This document shows positions 35,055 to 43,462 of a DNA stretch of 64,000 nucleotides, in pieces (the first letter of the stretch is position 1; the number at the start of each line of letters is the position of its first letter). This DNA is from Mycobacterium parmense. GTDB lineage: Bacteria; Actinomycetota; Actinomycetes; Mycobacteriales; Mycobacteriaceae. Below the pieces are notes generated by a model. It was not told the origin of the DNA and made no database searches. It saw only the letters and a list, made by a program, of their open reading frames with translations. The stretch covers positions 2,480,001-2,544,000 of the forward strand of contig NZ_AP022614.1 in the NCBI RefSeq assembly GCF_010730575.1, in the 5' to 3' direction. Both the position numbers and the translations under genes were made by a program.

Positions 35055-35984
35055 TCAGGGCAGCAGGGTCAGCACCGTCCAGGCGGCGACCGCCGACGGC
35101 AGCACGCCGTCCAGCCGGTCCATCAGCCCGCCGTGGCCGGGCAGCAGCCTGCCCATGTCCTTGATGCCGAGGTCACGCTTGACCTGGGACTCCACCAGAT
35201 CGCCCAGCGTGCAGGTGAGCACCAGCACCACGCCGAGCAGCACACCCACCCACGGCGATTTGCCCGCCAGGAAAGTCGCGGTGAGCACCGCGGCGGTGAT
35301 CCCGAACACCAGCGAGCCGGCGAAGCCCTCCCAGGACTTCTTCGGGCTGATCGCCGGGACCATCGGATGCTTGCCCAGCAGCACGCCCACGGCGTAGCCG
35401 CCCACGTCGGAGGCGACCACGGTGATCATCAGGCAGAACACCCGTCCCGCGCCGTCGTGCGGATACACCAGCAGCGCGGCGAACGACGCGAACAGCGGGA
35501 CCCAGGCGGCCAGGAACACCGTCGCCGAAGCGTCCCTCAGGTAGTTCGCCGACGGCGAACCGTCGAACGGCTCGGGCCGCTTGCTGTTGTCCTGCATGAA
35601 CAGCCGCCAGATCATGCAGATCATGACGGTGGCCCCGAAACCGGCCAGCGCACCCGCGGCGTGGAACGGCCACGTCAGCCACACGGTGAGCTGGCCGCCG
35701 GCCAGCAACGGGACGACAGGGATGAGATAGCCGGCTTCGCGTAGCCGGCGCACCACCTCATGGCTGGCGACGAAGATGGCCGCCGCGACGAGGACCACCC
35801 AGTAGCGCGGCGCGAAGATCAGCGTCGCGATGAGGACCCCGCCGATGCTCGCGCCCACGACGATGGCCGCGGGCAGGTCGCGCCCCGCCCGGGAGGTCCT
35901 CTTCGCCGGCTGCTGCATCGTTTTCTCGGTCTGGCGCGCGGGCCTCTCGGGCGGGTCGCCTGCGCCGGTCTCGGTAGCTGCCAC
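35055..35984 (-). CDS. cdsA: Phosphatidate cytidylyltransferase CdsA
   Basis: 309 residues from GTG 35984. A charged, Arg-rich cytoplasmic N-terminus (about 35 residues) is followed by eight or so membrane helices. The family signature near the C-terminus is [26 protein letters not shown]. It makes CDP-diacylglycerol for phosphatidylinositol, cardiolipin and PE. Stop of frr lies 33 bases upstream. Homologous to Rv2881c. Confidence 0.93.
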   Translation of the reverse strand: MAATETGAGDPPERPARQTEKTMQQPAKRTSRAGRDLPAAIVVGASIGGVLIATLIFAPRYWVVLVAAAIFVASHEVVRRLREAGYLIPVVPLLAGGQLTVWLTWPFHAAGALAGFGATVMICMIWRLFMQDNSKRPEPFDGSPSANYLRDASATVFLAAWVPLFASFAALLVYPHDGAGRVFCLMITVVASDVGGYAVGVLLGKHPMVPAISPKKSWEGFAGSLVFGITAAVLTATFLAGKSPWVGVLLGVVLVLTCTLGDLVESQVKRDLGIKDMGRLLPGHGGLMDRLDGVLPSAVAAWTVLTLLP

Positions 35985-36017
35985 GGAAGTGAACGGACTT
36001 CAGGTGCTGAGCGGCCG

Positions 36018-36575
36018 CTAGACCTCCAGCAGCTCGCCTTCTTTGTGCTTGACCAGCTCGTCGATCTGGGTGATGTAGGCGTGCGTCGACTTGTCCAGGT
36101 CCTTCTCGGCGCGCCCGACCTCGTCCTCGCCGGCCTCGCCGTCCTTCCGGATGCGATGCAGCTCCTCCATGGCCTTGCGGCGGATGTTGCGCACCGAGAC
36201 CTTGGCGTCCTCTCCCTTGCCCTTGGCCTGCTTGACGAGTTCCCGGCGGCGCTCCTCGGTGAGCTGCTGCACCGCCACGCGGATGATGGTGCCGTCGTTG
36301 GAGGGATTCACGCCGAGATCGGAGTTGCGGATCGCCGTCTCGATGGCGCCGAGCTGGCTGGCCTCGTAAGGCTTGATCACCACAAGCCGCGCCTCGGGGA
36401 CGTTGATGCTCGCCAGCTGCGTGATCGGGGTGGTGGCGCCGTAGTAATCGATCGCGATGCGGGAGAACATGCCGGGATTGGCGCGACCGGTGCGAATCGT
36501 CGACAGGTCGTCACGGGCGACGCCCACGGCCTTCTCCATCTTCTCTTCTGCATCGAAGAGCGCCTCGTCAATCAT
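36018..36575 (-). CDS. frr: Ribosome recycling factor
   Basis: 185 residues, exactly the family length, from ATG 36575 behind AAGGAG. Recognisable blocks: [37 protein letters not shown] and [22 protein letters not shown]. It splits post-termination ribosomes together with EF-G. It lies between pyrH and cdsA in the conserved rpsB-tsf-pyrH-frr-cdsA order, although here pyrH and tsf are separated by about 6 kb of accessory genes. Confidence 0.96.
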   Translation of the reverse strand: MIDEALFDAEEKMEKAVGVARDDLSTIRTGRANPGMFSRIAIDYYGATTPITQLASINVPEARLVVIKPYEASQLGAIETAIRNSDLGVNPSNDGTIIRVAVQQLTEERRRELVKQAKGKGEDAKVSVRNIRRKAMEELHRIRKDGEAGEDEVGRAEKDLDKSTHAYITQIDELVKHKEGELLEV

Positions 36576-36661
36576 TGCGCCGCTCCTTGTCATCGCCGCG
36601 TTCCCGGCCGGCGGGTGGTGCCCCCACTGCATCGTCGCAAGCGCGGATCATTGTCTTCCCC

Positions 36662-37447
36662 TCAGGTGGTGACCAGAGTCCCGATCTTCTCACCGGCGAC
36701 CGCACGGGCGATATTGCCATTGGTCAGCAGGTTGAAAACCAGGATCGGCATGCCATTGTCCATGCACAGGCTGAACGCGGTGGCATCGGCCACGCGCAGG
36801 CCACGGTCGATGACCTCCCGATGGGTGATGGCGGTGATCAGCTCCGCCTCGGGGTTGATCCGCGGGTCGGCGGAGAACACCCCGTCGACCGCCTTAGCCA
36901 TCAGGACCACCTCCGCGCCGATCTCCAGCGCCCGCTGGGCGGCCGTGGTGTCGGTGGAGAAGTACGGCAGGCCCATGCCGGCCCCGAAGATGACGACCCG
37001 GCCCTTCTCCAGGTGCCGGACCGCGCGCAGCGGTAGATAGGGCTCGGCAACCTGGCCCATCGTGATGGCAGTCTGGACCCGGGTGACGATCCCCTCCTTC
37101 TCCAGGAAGTCCTGCAGTGCCAGGCTGTTCATCACGGTGCCGAGCATGCCCATGTAATCCGAGCGGGTGCGCTCCATCCCGCGCTGCTGAAGTTGGGCGC
37201 CCCGGAAGAAGTTGCCGCCGCCGATCACGACGGCGACTTGGACGCCACCGCGAACCACCTCCGCGATCTGGCGGGCGACTTGCGCGACGACGTCGGGGTC
37301 CAGCCCCACCTGACCGCCGCCGAACATCTCGCCGCCGAGCTTCAGCAGCACCCTCGAGTATTGGTAAAGGTTCGTCGGCCGGCCGTTGCTGGCGTCCACC
37401 GGCTCCGGGTTCGGAGTTGCCGGGCCGGCGATATCGGACTCCGTCAT
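36662..37447 (-). CDS. pyrH: Uridylate kinase
   Basis: 261 residues with a roughly 30-residue N-terminal extension before the conserved start [17 protein letters not shown]-kinase motifs: [44 protein letters not shown]. It phosphorylates UMP to UDP and is regulated by GTP and UTP in other bacteria. frr follows 86 bases downstream. Homologous to Rv2883c. Confidence 0.95.
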   Translation of the reverse strand: MTESDIAGPATPNPEPVDASNGRPTNLYQYSRVLLKLGGEMFGGGQVGLDPDVVAQVARQIAEVVRGGVQVAVVIGGGNFFRGAQLQQRGMERTRSDYMGMLGTVMNSLALQDFLEKEGIVTRVQTAITMGQVAEPYLPLRAVRHLEKGRVVIFGAGMGLPYFSTDTTAAQRALEIGAEVVLMAKAVDGVFSADPRINPEAELITAITHREVIDRGLRVADATAFSLCMDNGMPILVFNLLTNGNIARAVAGEKIGTLVTT

Positions 37448-37720
37448 CAGACTCCTCGCATGAGAGCGCCATCCCGGGGTGAACCCCTCCGGAACGGCCC
37501 TTCACATCCTGCCTCATCGCAGCACACGGTGGGGTCGGCGGGGTGCTTTATCTGCACATCGCATGTTTGAGGGGACGGCGTCGGGGGGAATCCGCTGCTT
37601 CGCGGCGGGACATCCCGAGGCCTTGAGAAGAAGGGCCTGCGTGTCGCCGCGTGACCGGCCCGATCGCTGTTGGATCGGGATTGAGCACCTATGTGCTGAA
37701 CGCCAACTAGGAGGATATCC
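37448..37720. other. Divergent intergenic region between pyrH and the CsbD gene
   Basis: 273 bases carrying the promoters of pyrH (minus) and the CsbD-like gene (plus). A perfect 7-base-pair stem, CCCGATC at 37659-37665 with GATCGGG at 37673-37679, lies about 40 bases before the CsbD start and may sit in its leader. The CsbD ribosome binding site is AGGAGG. No small ORF in it is convincing. Confidence 0.4.
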
Positions 37721-37957
37721 ATGGCGGACAACAACTCTGGACCTGCCGAAGCCGTCAAGGGCGTCGTCGAGGACGCCAAGGGCAAAGTGAAGGAAGCCGT
37801 CGGCGCAGTCGCCGGCCGCGACGACCTGACCCGCGAGGGCCAGGCGCAGCAGGACAAGGCGGAGGCCCAGCGCGACGCTGCCAAGAAGGAGGCCGAGGCC
37901 GAGGCGGCCCGCGCCGGCGCCGAAGCTGCCGAGGAGCGCCAGAAGTCCAACCAATAG
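37721..37957 (+). CDS. CsbD-family stress protein
   Basis: 78-residue hydrophilic protein: AVKGVVEDAKGKVKEAVGAVAGRDDLTREGQAQ is the CsbD-type core, written here in parts of a longer stretch spanning residues 12-42, followed by a Lys/Glu/Ala-rich helical tail. Strong ribosome binding site AGGAGG precedes ATG. CsbD-like proteins are abundant in stationary or stressed cells in other bacteria; the molecular role is unknown. A strong terminator follows. Confidence 0.85.
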   Translation: MADNNSGPAEAVKGVVEDAKGKVKEAVGAVAGRDDLTREGQAQQDKAEAQRDAAKKEAEAEAARAGAEAAEERQKSNQ

Positions 37958-37972
37958 CTTGGTGGTAAAGAT

Positions 37973-38014
37973 GGGTCCGGTCTGTGCACAACAGACCGGA
38001 CCCGTCGACTTTTT
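37973..38014 (+). terminator. Rho-independent terminator of the CsbD gene
   Basis: A perfect 13-base-pair stem, GGGTCCGGTCTGT (37973-37985) with ACAGACCGGACCC (37991-38003), loop GCACA, followed by GTCGAC and a run of five T. This is unusually canonical for a mycobacterium and sits 15 bases after the stop codon. Confidence 0.88.
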
Positions 38015-38186
38015 CCGGGCCTAGGCCCGTACTCGCGGCCCGGGTCGGGCCCGTCGACGGTTGTGCATGGCACCGAATTTGCATAGTTTCCTCTGATTCG
38101 GGTATTCGCCGCTTCGCTGGCAGACATCTCCCCGTGGGGTGCCTACGGGCCGGGGGGGCGATAGCGAAACCTGACCAGGGTTGGAG

Positions 38187-38951
38187 ATGTCGTTGGACGT
38201 GCTACTCCTCACCGACGAGGACGATTTCGGATCCGCGCTGCCCGCGCTCGACTCGGTTGCGCAGACGGTGCGGCGCGCCGCGCTTTCCGGCCCCGACGAC
38301 ACCAGCGGCGGCGCCCCGCATGCCGTCGACGTCGCGATCATCGATGCCCGCACGAATCTCGTTGCGGCACGCGCGGTTTGCCGCCGCCTGACCGCCGGGT
38401 CTCCGGCCCTCGCCGTCGTCGCCGTGGTCGCGCCGGCCGATTTCTCCGCCGTGGACGTCGACTGGAATTTCGACGACGTGATGTTGCCCGCCGCGGGACG
38501 AGACGAACTGCAGGCACGGCTGAGGCTGGCGATCAGCCGGCGCCGCAGTGTCGTCAACGGCGTGCTGAAGTTCGGCGACCTGATGCTTCACCCGGCCAGC
38601 TTCACCGCAACGCTCGGCGGCCACGAATTGCACCTCACCCTCACCGAATTCAAGCTGTTGAGTTTCCTCGTGCAGAATGCCGGCCGGGCGTTCAGCCGCA
38701 CCCGGCTGATGCACGAGGCGTGGGGATACGACTGCACCGGCCGGGTCCGCACGGTCGACGTCCACGTCCGGCGCCTGCGCGCCAAGCTCGGCGCCGAACA
38801 CGGCGCCATAGTCGAGACCGTCCGGGGTGTGGGCTACATGGTTTCGACGCCGCCCCAGCCGGAATGGGTCCTCGAGGAGTCGGCGCCGACGCCGTTGTGG
38901 ACGTCGGTTCCGACGCTCGCGTCGGAATCCGTGACGCTCGAGCCGCATTGA
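38187..38951 (+). CDS. Orphan OmpR/GlnR-like response regulator (Rv2884-like)
   Basis: 254 residues from ATG 38187 (TTG 38181 is possible). The N-terminal receiver is atypical: the phosphorylation-site strand reads VDVAIIDARTNLVAARAVC (D53), the same IDAR pattern as in the nitrogen regulator GlnR, and the usual acidic pair and switch Lys are not obvious. The C-terminal winged helix is normal: LTEFKLLSFLVQNAGRAFSR, then VRTVDVHVRRLRAKL and IVETVRGVGYM. No histidine kinase gene is nearby, so it probably works without phosphorylation. Converges on the acyltransferase gene with a 9-base gap. Confidence 0.84.
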   Translation: MSLDVLLLTDEDDFGSALPALDSVAQTVRRAALSGPDDTSGGAPHAVDVAIIDARTNLVAARAVCRRLTAGSPALAVVAVVAPADFSAVDVDWNFDDVMLPAAGRDELQARLRLAISRRRSVVNGVLKFGDLMLHPASFTATLGGHELHLTLTEFKLLSFLVQNAGRAFSRTRLMHEAWGYDCTGRVRTVDVHVRRLRAKLGAEHGAIVETVRGVGYMVSTPPQPEWVLEESAPTPLWTSVPTLASESVTLEPH

Positions 38952-38960
38952 GTTGATAGG

Positions 38961-39896
38961 TCAGCCGAACAGCGGGAACGCGCGCTTGCGGGCCAGTGCG
39001 TCCATTCCTTCCTGGATGGCGTCCTGCACCTCGTGATATTTGCTGTCGACGTAGCGGTCGTCGTCGGCGCGCTCGGGATCGTGGTCGAGTTCGACAGCCG
39101 GCATGAAACGTGTCCTGATCTTCGCGGGCAGCGGCAGCTGCGGCAGCGCCGCCGGCGCGATGCCCCAGGGCAGCGAGATCGCCAGCGGAAAGACCTTGAG
39201 CCGCAGCAGGCGGTCGAGGCGCAGCATCCTCGACAACCGGTCACCGCGCATCAGCACCGGCATGGCGTCGGCCCCACCGACCGTCGCGATCGGCACAATC
39301 GGGACTCCGGCCCGGATCGCCATCTTCACGAAGCCGCTTCGGCCGGCGAGGTCGGCATGGTCGCGTTCGGTCCACGGACGCAACGAGTCCACCTCGCCGC
39401 CGGGCCACAGCGCCACGTCGCGCCCCTCGGCGAGCGCCGTGGCGATCGCGTCCGGCGCCGCGGGCAGAACCCCCATGGAGCGGAAGTAGTGGCCGAACAC
39501 CGGAATTGCCATCAGCGCGTCGTGGGCCGTTCCGTGCAGGGGCCGGTCCTGGCCGAAGCGGCGCCACCACTGCAGGCCGACGGTCCAGGCGTCCCAGACG
39601 AAGGGGGCTCCGGAATGGATTCCCACGAGAAGCACCGGCGCGGCGGGAATGTTTTCCCACCCGTCGATTTCCATCCGGAACCAGTAGTCGACGAGGAAAT
39701 TCCACAGATATTTCTGGCGCTGCAGGGTGGTCTCGTCCTGTCCGCGCAGATCCCACTCCCCTGCCCGTTCGGCGACCCAACCGCCCAAGCCGCCCTCGAG
39801 TTCGCTGCGCCGCTTTTCCATCTTGGCCCGGGCCGCTCGAGCATGTTGTTGCGCCTGCGCCCGGACATCTGCCGGCCTGTGATCGGGATTACTCAT
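38961..39896 (-). CDS. Lysophospholipid acyltransferase-like protein
   Basis: 311 residues from ATG 39896 (MSNPDHRPAD). An N-terminal charged helical part (RAQAQQHARAARAKMEKRR) precedes the PlsC-like core: PVLLVGIHSGAPFVWDAW (His and Asp separated more than in the usual H-x4-D motif), LMAIPVFGHYFRSMGVLP, then VALWPGGEVDSLRPW, which matches the FPEG-like second block. Likely membrane-associated transfer of an acyl chain to a lysolipid. The variant motif resembles the DGAT/MGAT-like branch. Not present at this site in M. tuberculosis. Confidence 0.75.
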   Translation of the reverse strand: MSNPDHRPADVRAQAQQHARAARAKMEKRRSELEGGLGGWVAERAGEWDLRGQDETTLQRQKYLWNFLVDYWFRMEIDGWENIPAAPVLLVGIHSGAPFVWDAWTVGLQWWRRFGQDRPLHGTAHDALMAIPVFGHYFRSMGVLPAAPDAIATALAEGRDVALWPGGEVDSLRPWTERDHADLAGRSGFVKMAIRAGVPIVPIATVGGADAMPVLMRGDRLSRMLRLDRLLRLKVFPLAISLPWGIAPAALPQLPLPAKIRTRFMPAVELDHDPERADDDRYVDSKYHEVQDAIQEGMDALARKRAFPLFG

Positions 39897-39992
39897 TTGT
39901 GCGGTGTACCCGATTCGGGCGCGCAAAATTCCTTCTCAATGCGAACTCCCCGGGCCATGTCGAGTGGCCCGGGGAGCTCGGTGGGAAACGGA

Positions 39993-40550
39993 TCAGGCGT
40001 GCGCCGCCGGGCTGGGCGGGGTGCCCGGAGCCGGGCTTGCGCTCGGCGCGCCGGGCGCGGGGTTGCCCGGCACGTTCGACGTCCACATCAGGATGTCCTG
40101 GTTTCCGTCGTTGTACACGACCCCGTTCGGGGGCGCGCCGGTCACGTCGAAGTAGAGCTTCCCGGTGGACTCGCTGCCCTGCGGGATGGGCGCCGGGTTG
40201 AGGCCGCCCGGGGCCTGCGCGTTGTCGATCACCCGGTAGTTCTGGCCGTTGGGGCCACGGGCGATGAAGTCGTTGACCATGGGCGTCACCACCCCACCGT
40301 CCGACTTCGCGGTGACGTCGGCCTGGTACAGGGTGCCCTTGGGCGTGTAGCCGGGAATGGCGACGCTGCTCGGTTGCAGGTTGCTGACGGTGTAGTTGGT
40401 GACCAAAGGCCCGTCCACGAGTTGCTCGCTGGTCCCGAAGCCCTGGATGTTCGGCGGCGCGGCGTTAGCCGTCGCCACGCCGAGAATGGCTGCCGCTCCA
40501 ATTCCCCCGGCGGCAATTGCTGTCTTCACAGCGGTCCTGATGAACATCAT
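39993..40550 (-). CDS. Secreted MPT63-type protein (DUF1942)
   Basis: 185 residues from ATG 40550, preceded by GAAAGGAAACAG. A typical signal peptide (VKTAIAAGGIGAAAILGVATANA) would be cut before APPN. The mature part follows the immunoglobulin-like DUF1942 fold of MPT63 (FGTSEQLVDGPLVTNYTVSN, then PKGTLYQADVTAK and GKLYFDVTG). It ends with a Pro/Ala-rich tail rich in PAPG/SPAP. MPT63 family proteins are small secreted antigens of mycobacteria with unknown activity. Confidence 0.85.
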   Translation of the reverse strand: MMFIRTAVKTAIAAGGIGAAAILGVATANAAPPNIQGFGTSEQLVDGPLVTNYTVSNLQPSSVAIPGYTPKGTLYQADVTAKSDGGVVTPMVNDFIARGPNGQNYRVIDNAQAPGGLNPAPIPQGSESTGKLYFDVTGAPPNGVVYNDGNQDILMWTSNVPGNPAPGAPSASPAPGTPPSPAAHA

Positions 40551-40922
40551 CTGTTTCCTTTCGTGACACATAATCGCCCCCCTGAAGGGCGGTACCGCGT
40601 ATTCCGCTGATATCCCGTCGACGCCGGCATTAAACATTCACACTCCCGCAAATGTCGGCAATTACGTGCTCGGCGGCCATTTTGCATTCGTTTATGCGGC
40701 AGCGGTTTACGGGGGCCACACCTTTAACTTCTTTATCAAAAGGGCCTTATTGCCCCAGCGGTCACAGCAATCGCCGGCCGGCCGGCGGCGTCGTCAGCGC
40801 CGCCAATTCGTAGCCGCCAAAGCCGGTTGATCATCGGTCGCGGGCCGGGCTTTTGGGGCCGCGTCTCGGCATGTTGACCATGCTTTTCTCGGCCACTGCA
40901 GGTCGCGCGGCTGCAAGCGCTT
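40551..40922. other. Non-coding gap upstream of the DUF1942 gene
   Basis: 372 bases between the DUF1942 start and the ChaB stop, both on the minus strand. It is clearly richer in A and T than its surroundings at 40625-40755 (for example TTTGCATTCGTTTATGCGG and CTTTAACTTCTTTATCAAAA), which suits a promoter region for the secreted protein. Open frames here are short and without known domains. I see no tRNA or clear terminator. Confidence 0.4.
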
Positions 40923-41336
40923 TCAGCGACCCCGAACCCGGCGGTTGTGCTTCTTGATCGCATCGATCAGTTCCGACTTATTCATCGTCGAGCGGCCTCG
41001 GACGTCGAGCCGGCGCGCGACGTCGAGGAGGTGCTTTTTGCTCGCGTTGGCGTTGACACCCTCCGCCGATTCTCCGGACGCGTTGGGGCCACCGCTGCGG
41101 GCGCGCTCGTCGGACGGCCCCTTGTGCTCCTTGGGCTCCCAGTGATCGCCGACCTTTTCGAAACTGTGCTTCAGGGCGGAATACGCGACCCGATGCGCGC
41201 GCTCCTCGCTGCCGTATTCGTCGGCGGCCGAATCGTGCGTTTTGGCGAACGTGCGCTGCGCTTTTTCGTTGGAACGCTGCAGCGTGCTGGGCAACTCGCC
41301 CTTCTTCGGCTTGCCGCCCTTGGTCGTCTTGGGCAT
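40923..41336 (-). CDS. ChaB-domain protein with Rho-N/SAP-like C-terminus
   Basis: 137 residues from ATG 41336 with ribosome binding site GAGGAGG. The ChaB domain is visible at about 15-75 (ELPSTLQRSNEKAQRTFAKT, HDSAADEYGSEERAHRVAYS, LKHSFEKVGDHW). The end, LLDVARRLDVRGRSTMNKSEL followed by IDAIKKHNRRVRGR in the same helix pair, is the short helix-extended-helix seen in Rho N-terminal and SAP domains, so nucleic-acid binding is plausible. It is divergent from the MarR gene. Confidence 0.82.
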   Translation of the reverse strand: MPKTTKGGKPKKGELPSTLQRSNEKAQRTFAKTHDSAADEYGSEERAHRVAYSALKHSFEKVGDHWEPKEHKGPSDERARSGGPNASGESAEGVNANASKKHLLDVARRLDVRGRSTMNKSELIDAIKKHNRRVRGR

Positions 41337-41449
41337 CAGACCTCCTCGTTGGCCACCCGCGGTGAGGTGGCTGTCGAGTACCCCGCTGGGTGACGGGCAA
41401 TCGCCCGTGGCGTGCACCGGCGTGCCGGTGGCCACAGAGAAGTTCCTGT

Positions 41450-41468
41450 ATGTCAAGATGATTGACAT
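41450..41468. promoter_or_regulatory. Palindromic operator at the MarR gene start
   Basis: ATGTCAA (41450-41456), spacer GATGA, TTGACAT (41462-41468): perfect 7-base arms. It directly abuts and overlaps the ATG at 41467 of the MarR gene. MarR proteins bind such near-symmetric 15-20 base sites, so autorepression is likely. The ChaB gene starts 114 bases away on the other strand and may be controlled as well. Confidence 0.7.
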
Positions 41469-41940
41469 GGTTCAGGCAGAAGACGCCCCACTTGGCTACC
41501 TGCTCTACAGGGTCGGGGCCGTTCTGCGCCCGGAGGTTGCCGCGGTGCTGGGTCCGCTCGGACTGACCCTTCCCGAATTCGTCTGCCTGCGCCTCATTTC
41601 GATGTCTCCGGGAGTGTCGAGCGCCGAATTGTCCAGGCACAGCAATGTCACACCGCAGGCCATGAACACGGTGCTGCGCAAGCTGGAAGACGTTGGGGCG
41701 GTGGAACGTCCGACGTCGGTGTCGTCGGGGCGGGCGCTGCCCGCGACGCTGACCGTCGCGGGTCGTGCTCTGCTCAAGCGCGCGGAAGGCGCGGTGCGCG
41801 AAGCCGACGCCCGAATCTTGGGCAAGCTCACGGCAGCACAGCAGCGCGAGTTCAAGAGGATGCTCGACAAGCTGGGGTCGGACGCGGCGACCGCGAGCGC
41901 GGCCAAGCCGGGCGAAGCGGGTCGCCGCCCCCAGCCCTAG
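41467..41940 (+). CDS. MarR-family transcriptional repressor (Rv2887-like)
   Basis: 157 residues from ATG 41467 (MVQAEDAPLGYLLYRVG), which aligns with the start of Rv2887; ATG 41458 would add three residues. No good ribosome binding site is visible, so a leaderless transcript is possible. The winged-helix core reads FVCLRLISMSPGVSSAELSR, then SNVTPQAMNTVLRKLEDVGA and the wing VSSGRALPATLT. In M. tuberculosis, Rv2887 represses a methyltransferase gene and its loss gives drug resistance. The last 18 codons lie in a tandem repeat and extend past the usual end (MLDKLGSD). Confidence 0.9.
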   Translation: MVQAEDAPLGYLLYRVGAVLRPEVAAVLGPLGLTLPEFVCLRLISMSPGVSSAELSRHSNVTPQAMNTVLRKLEDVGAVERPTSVSSGRALPATLTVAGRALLKRAEGAVREADARILGKLTAAQQREFKRMLDKLGSDAATASAAKPGEAGRRPQP

Positions 41941-42012
41941 CGGCGACCGCGAGCGCGGCCAAGCCGGGCGAAGCGGGTCGCCGCCCCAAGCCGGGCGAAG
42001 CGGGTCGCCGCC
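41884..42012. repeat. Imperfect tandem repeat at the MarR stop codon
   Basis: A 48-base unit starting GCGGCGACCGCGAGCGCGGC at 41884-41931 recurs at 41940-41987, and its last 25 bases (AAGCCGGGCGAAGCGGGTCG and on) occur a third time at 41988-42012. The repeats carry the end of the MarR gene and stop 1 base before the amidase stop codon on the other strand. Confidence 0.9.
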
Positions 42013-42013
42013 G

Positions 42014-43429
42014 TCAGGACATCTCGCGGGCTTGGATCCGGGCCCACGGCGCGGCCTCTTCGAGCTCGTAGGCGAGCTCCAGCAGCAACGCCTCCTGCCC
42101 CATGTCGGCCGACAGCATCATGCCGACGGGCAACCCGTCGGCGGATTGCGCCAGGGGCAACGAGATCGCCGGCTCGCCGGTGACGTTGTGCAGCGGCGTG
42201 AACGCGACCCAGTCGATCAACCTGGTGATCACCTGCTGGTAATCGATGGGAGCCAGGTGTCCGATGCGGGGCGTCTCGTCGGCGAGGGTGGGGGTGAGCA
42301 CCGCGTCGTAGGTGCGGAAGAACCGCGCGGTGTGCCGCCGCAGCGCGCGCAGGCGCATGATCGCCCGCGGCAACCGGTGCACGTTGCGGGTGGTGTGCCG
42401 GTCCAGGCCCAGCGTGAGGCTGTCCAACCGGGCGCGATCGAAGGTGTCCCCGAAGATCCGCCGCCCGCCGCGGACCTGGGCGAACGCCAGGAACCCCCAG
42501 TACAGCACGAAGTCCTCGACGAAGCTGGCCGGCACCGGGGGCTCGTCGACGTGTTCCACCCGGTGGCCCAGTTCCTCGAGCCGGCCCGCCGACTTCAGGG
42601 TCAGCTCGCGAATCTGGGGGCTGCACTCCCGCTGCACGGATCGGGTCAGGACGGCGATCCGCAGCCGTTGCCGGCCCGGGCCGGTGACGTCGCCGACCGG
42701 CGCCAATTTCGGGTTGCGCCAGGCCCGCTCGGCCTCTCGGTAGAACGCCGCGGTGTCGCGCACCGACCGGCTGAGCACGCCGTTGGCGACGATGCCCACC
42801 GGCATGCGGCGCAGCGTCGCGTCCAGCGGCAACCGCCCCCGGGAGGGCTTGAGCCCGACCAGACCGTTGCAGGCGGCCGGAATCCGGATCGAGCCGCCAC
42901 CGTCGTTGGCGTGCGCGATCGGCACCACGCCGGCGGCCACGAACGCGCCCGATCCCGACGACGACGCGCCCGCCGTGTAGTCGGTGTCCCACGGGTTGCG
43001 GACCGGCCCCAGCCGGGGGTGCTCCGCGGACGCGCTGAACCCGAACTCCGAGAGTTGCGTCTTGCCCAGGGATATCAGCCCGGTGCCGAGGAAAAGCCGG
43101 GTGAACACGCTGTCCGCGGGCGCATGAAACGGCGTCCACGCGTCGGTGCCGTGCATGCTCGGCTGGCCCGCCACGTCGACGTTGTCCTTGACGAAGGTGG
43201 GGACGCCGGCGAAGAAGCCGGCGTTCCCGGCTCCTTCCGCATCGGTGCGGGCCTGCTGGAACGCCGCGTACGCCAGGCCGTTCAGGTCCGGGTCGACGGC
43301 CTCGGTGCGCGCGATGGCGGCCTCGACCACCTCGGTCCGGGCGACCCGCCCGGACCGGATGGCGTCGGCCAGGCCCACCGCGTCCAGCTCACCGAGAGCG
43401 TCGTCGCTGTACGCGTGCACGTGTCGCAT
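42014..43429 (-). CDS. amiC: Amidase-signature enzyme (AmiC, Rv2888c-like)
   Basis: 471 residues. The Ser-cisSer-Lys machinery is present: catalytic Lys in PTFVKDNVDVAG (K81) and the Gly/Ser signature TAGASSSGSGAFVAAG (about 153-168), followed by DGGGSIRIPAACNGLVGLKP. It hydrolyses an unidentified amide; in M. tuberculosis the homologue is known mainly for activating amide prodrugs. It ends against the tandem repeat that closes the MarR gene. Confidence 0.92.
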   Translation of the reverse strand: MRHVHAYSDDALGELDAVGLADAIRSGRVARTEVVEAAIARTEAVDPDLNGLAYAAFQQARTDAEGAGNAGFFAGVPTFVKDNVDVAGQPSMHGTDAWTPFHAPADSVFTRLFLGTGLISLGKTQLSEFGFSASAEHPRLGPVRNPWDTDYTAGASSSGSGAFVAAGVVPIAHANDGGGSIRIPAACNGLVGLKPSRGRLPLDATLRRMPVGIVANGVLSRSVRDTAAFYREAERAWRNPKLAPVGDVTGPGRQRLRIAVLTRSVQRECSPQIRELTLKSAGRLEELGHRVEHVDEPPVPASFVEDFVLYWGFLAFAQVRGGRRIFGDTFDRARLDSLTLGLDRHTTRNVHRLPRAIMRLRALRRHTARFFRTYDAVLTPTLADETPRIGHLAPIDYQQVITRLIDWVAFTPLHNVTGEPAISLPLAQSADGLPVGMMLSADMGQEALLLELAYELEEAAPWARIQAREMS

Positions 43430-43462
43430 AGCGAAGACGGTAGCCCGCCCGCGGCGCTCCGG

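Noticed and set aside
37659..37679. 7-bp hairpin before the CsbD gene considered as a terminator or riboswitch
   Set aside because: No T run follows and no conserved riboswitch core is visible; it is noted only as a possible leader stem.
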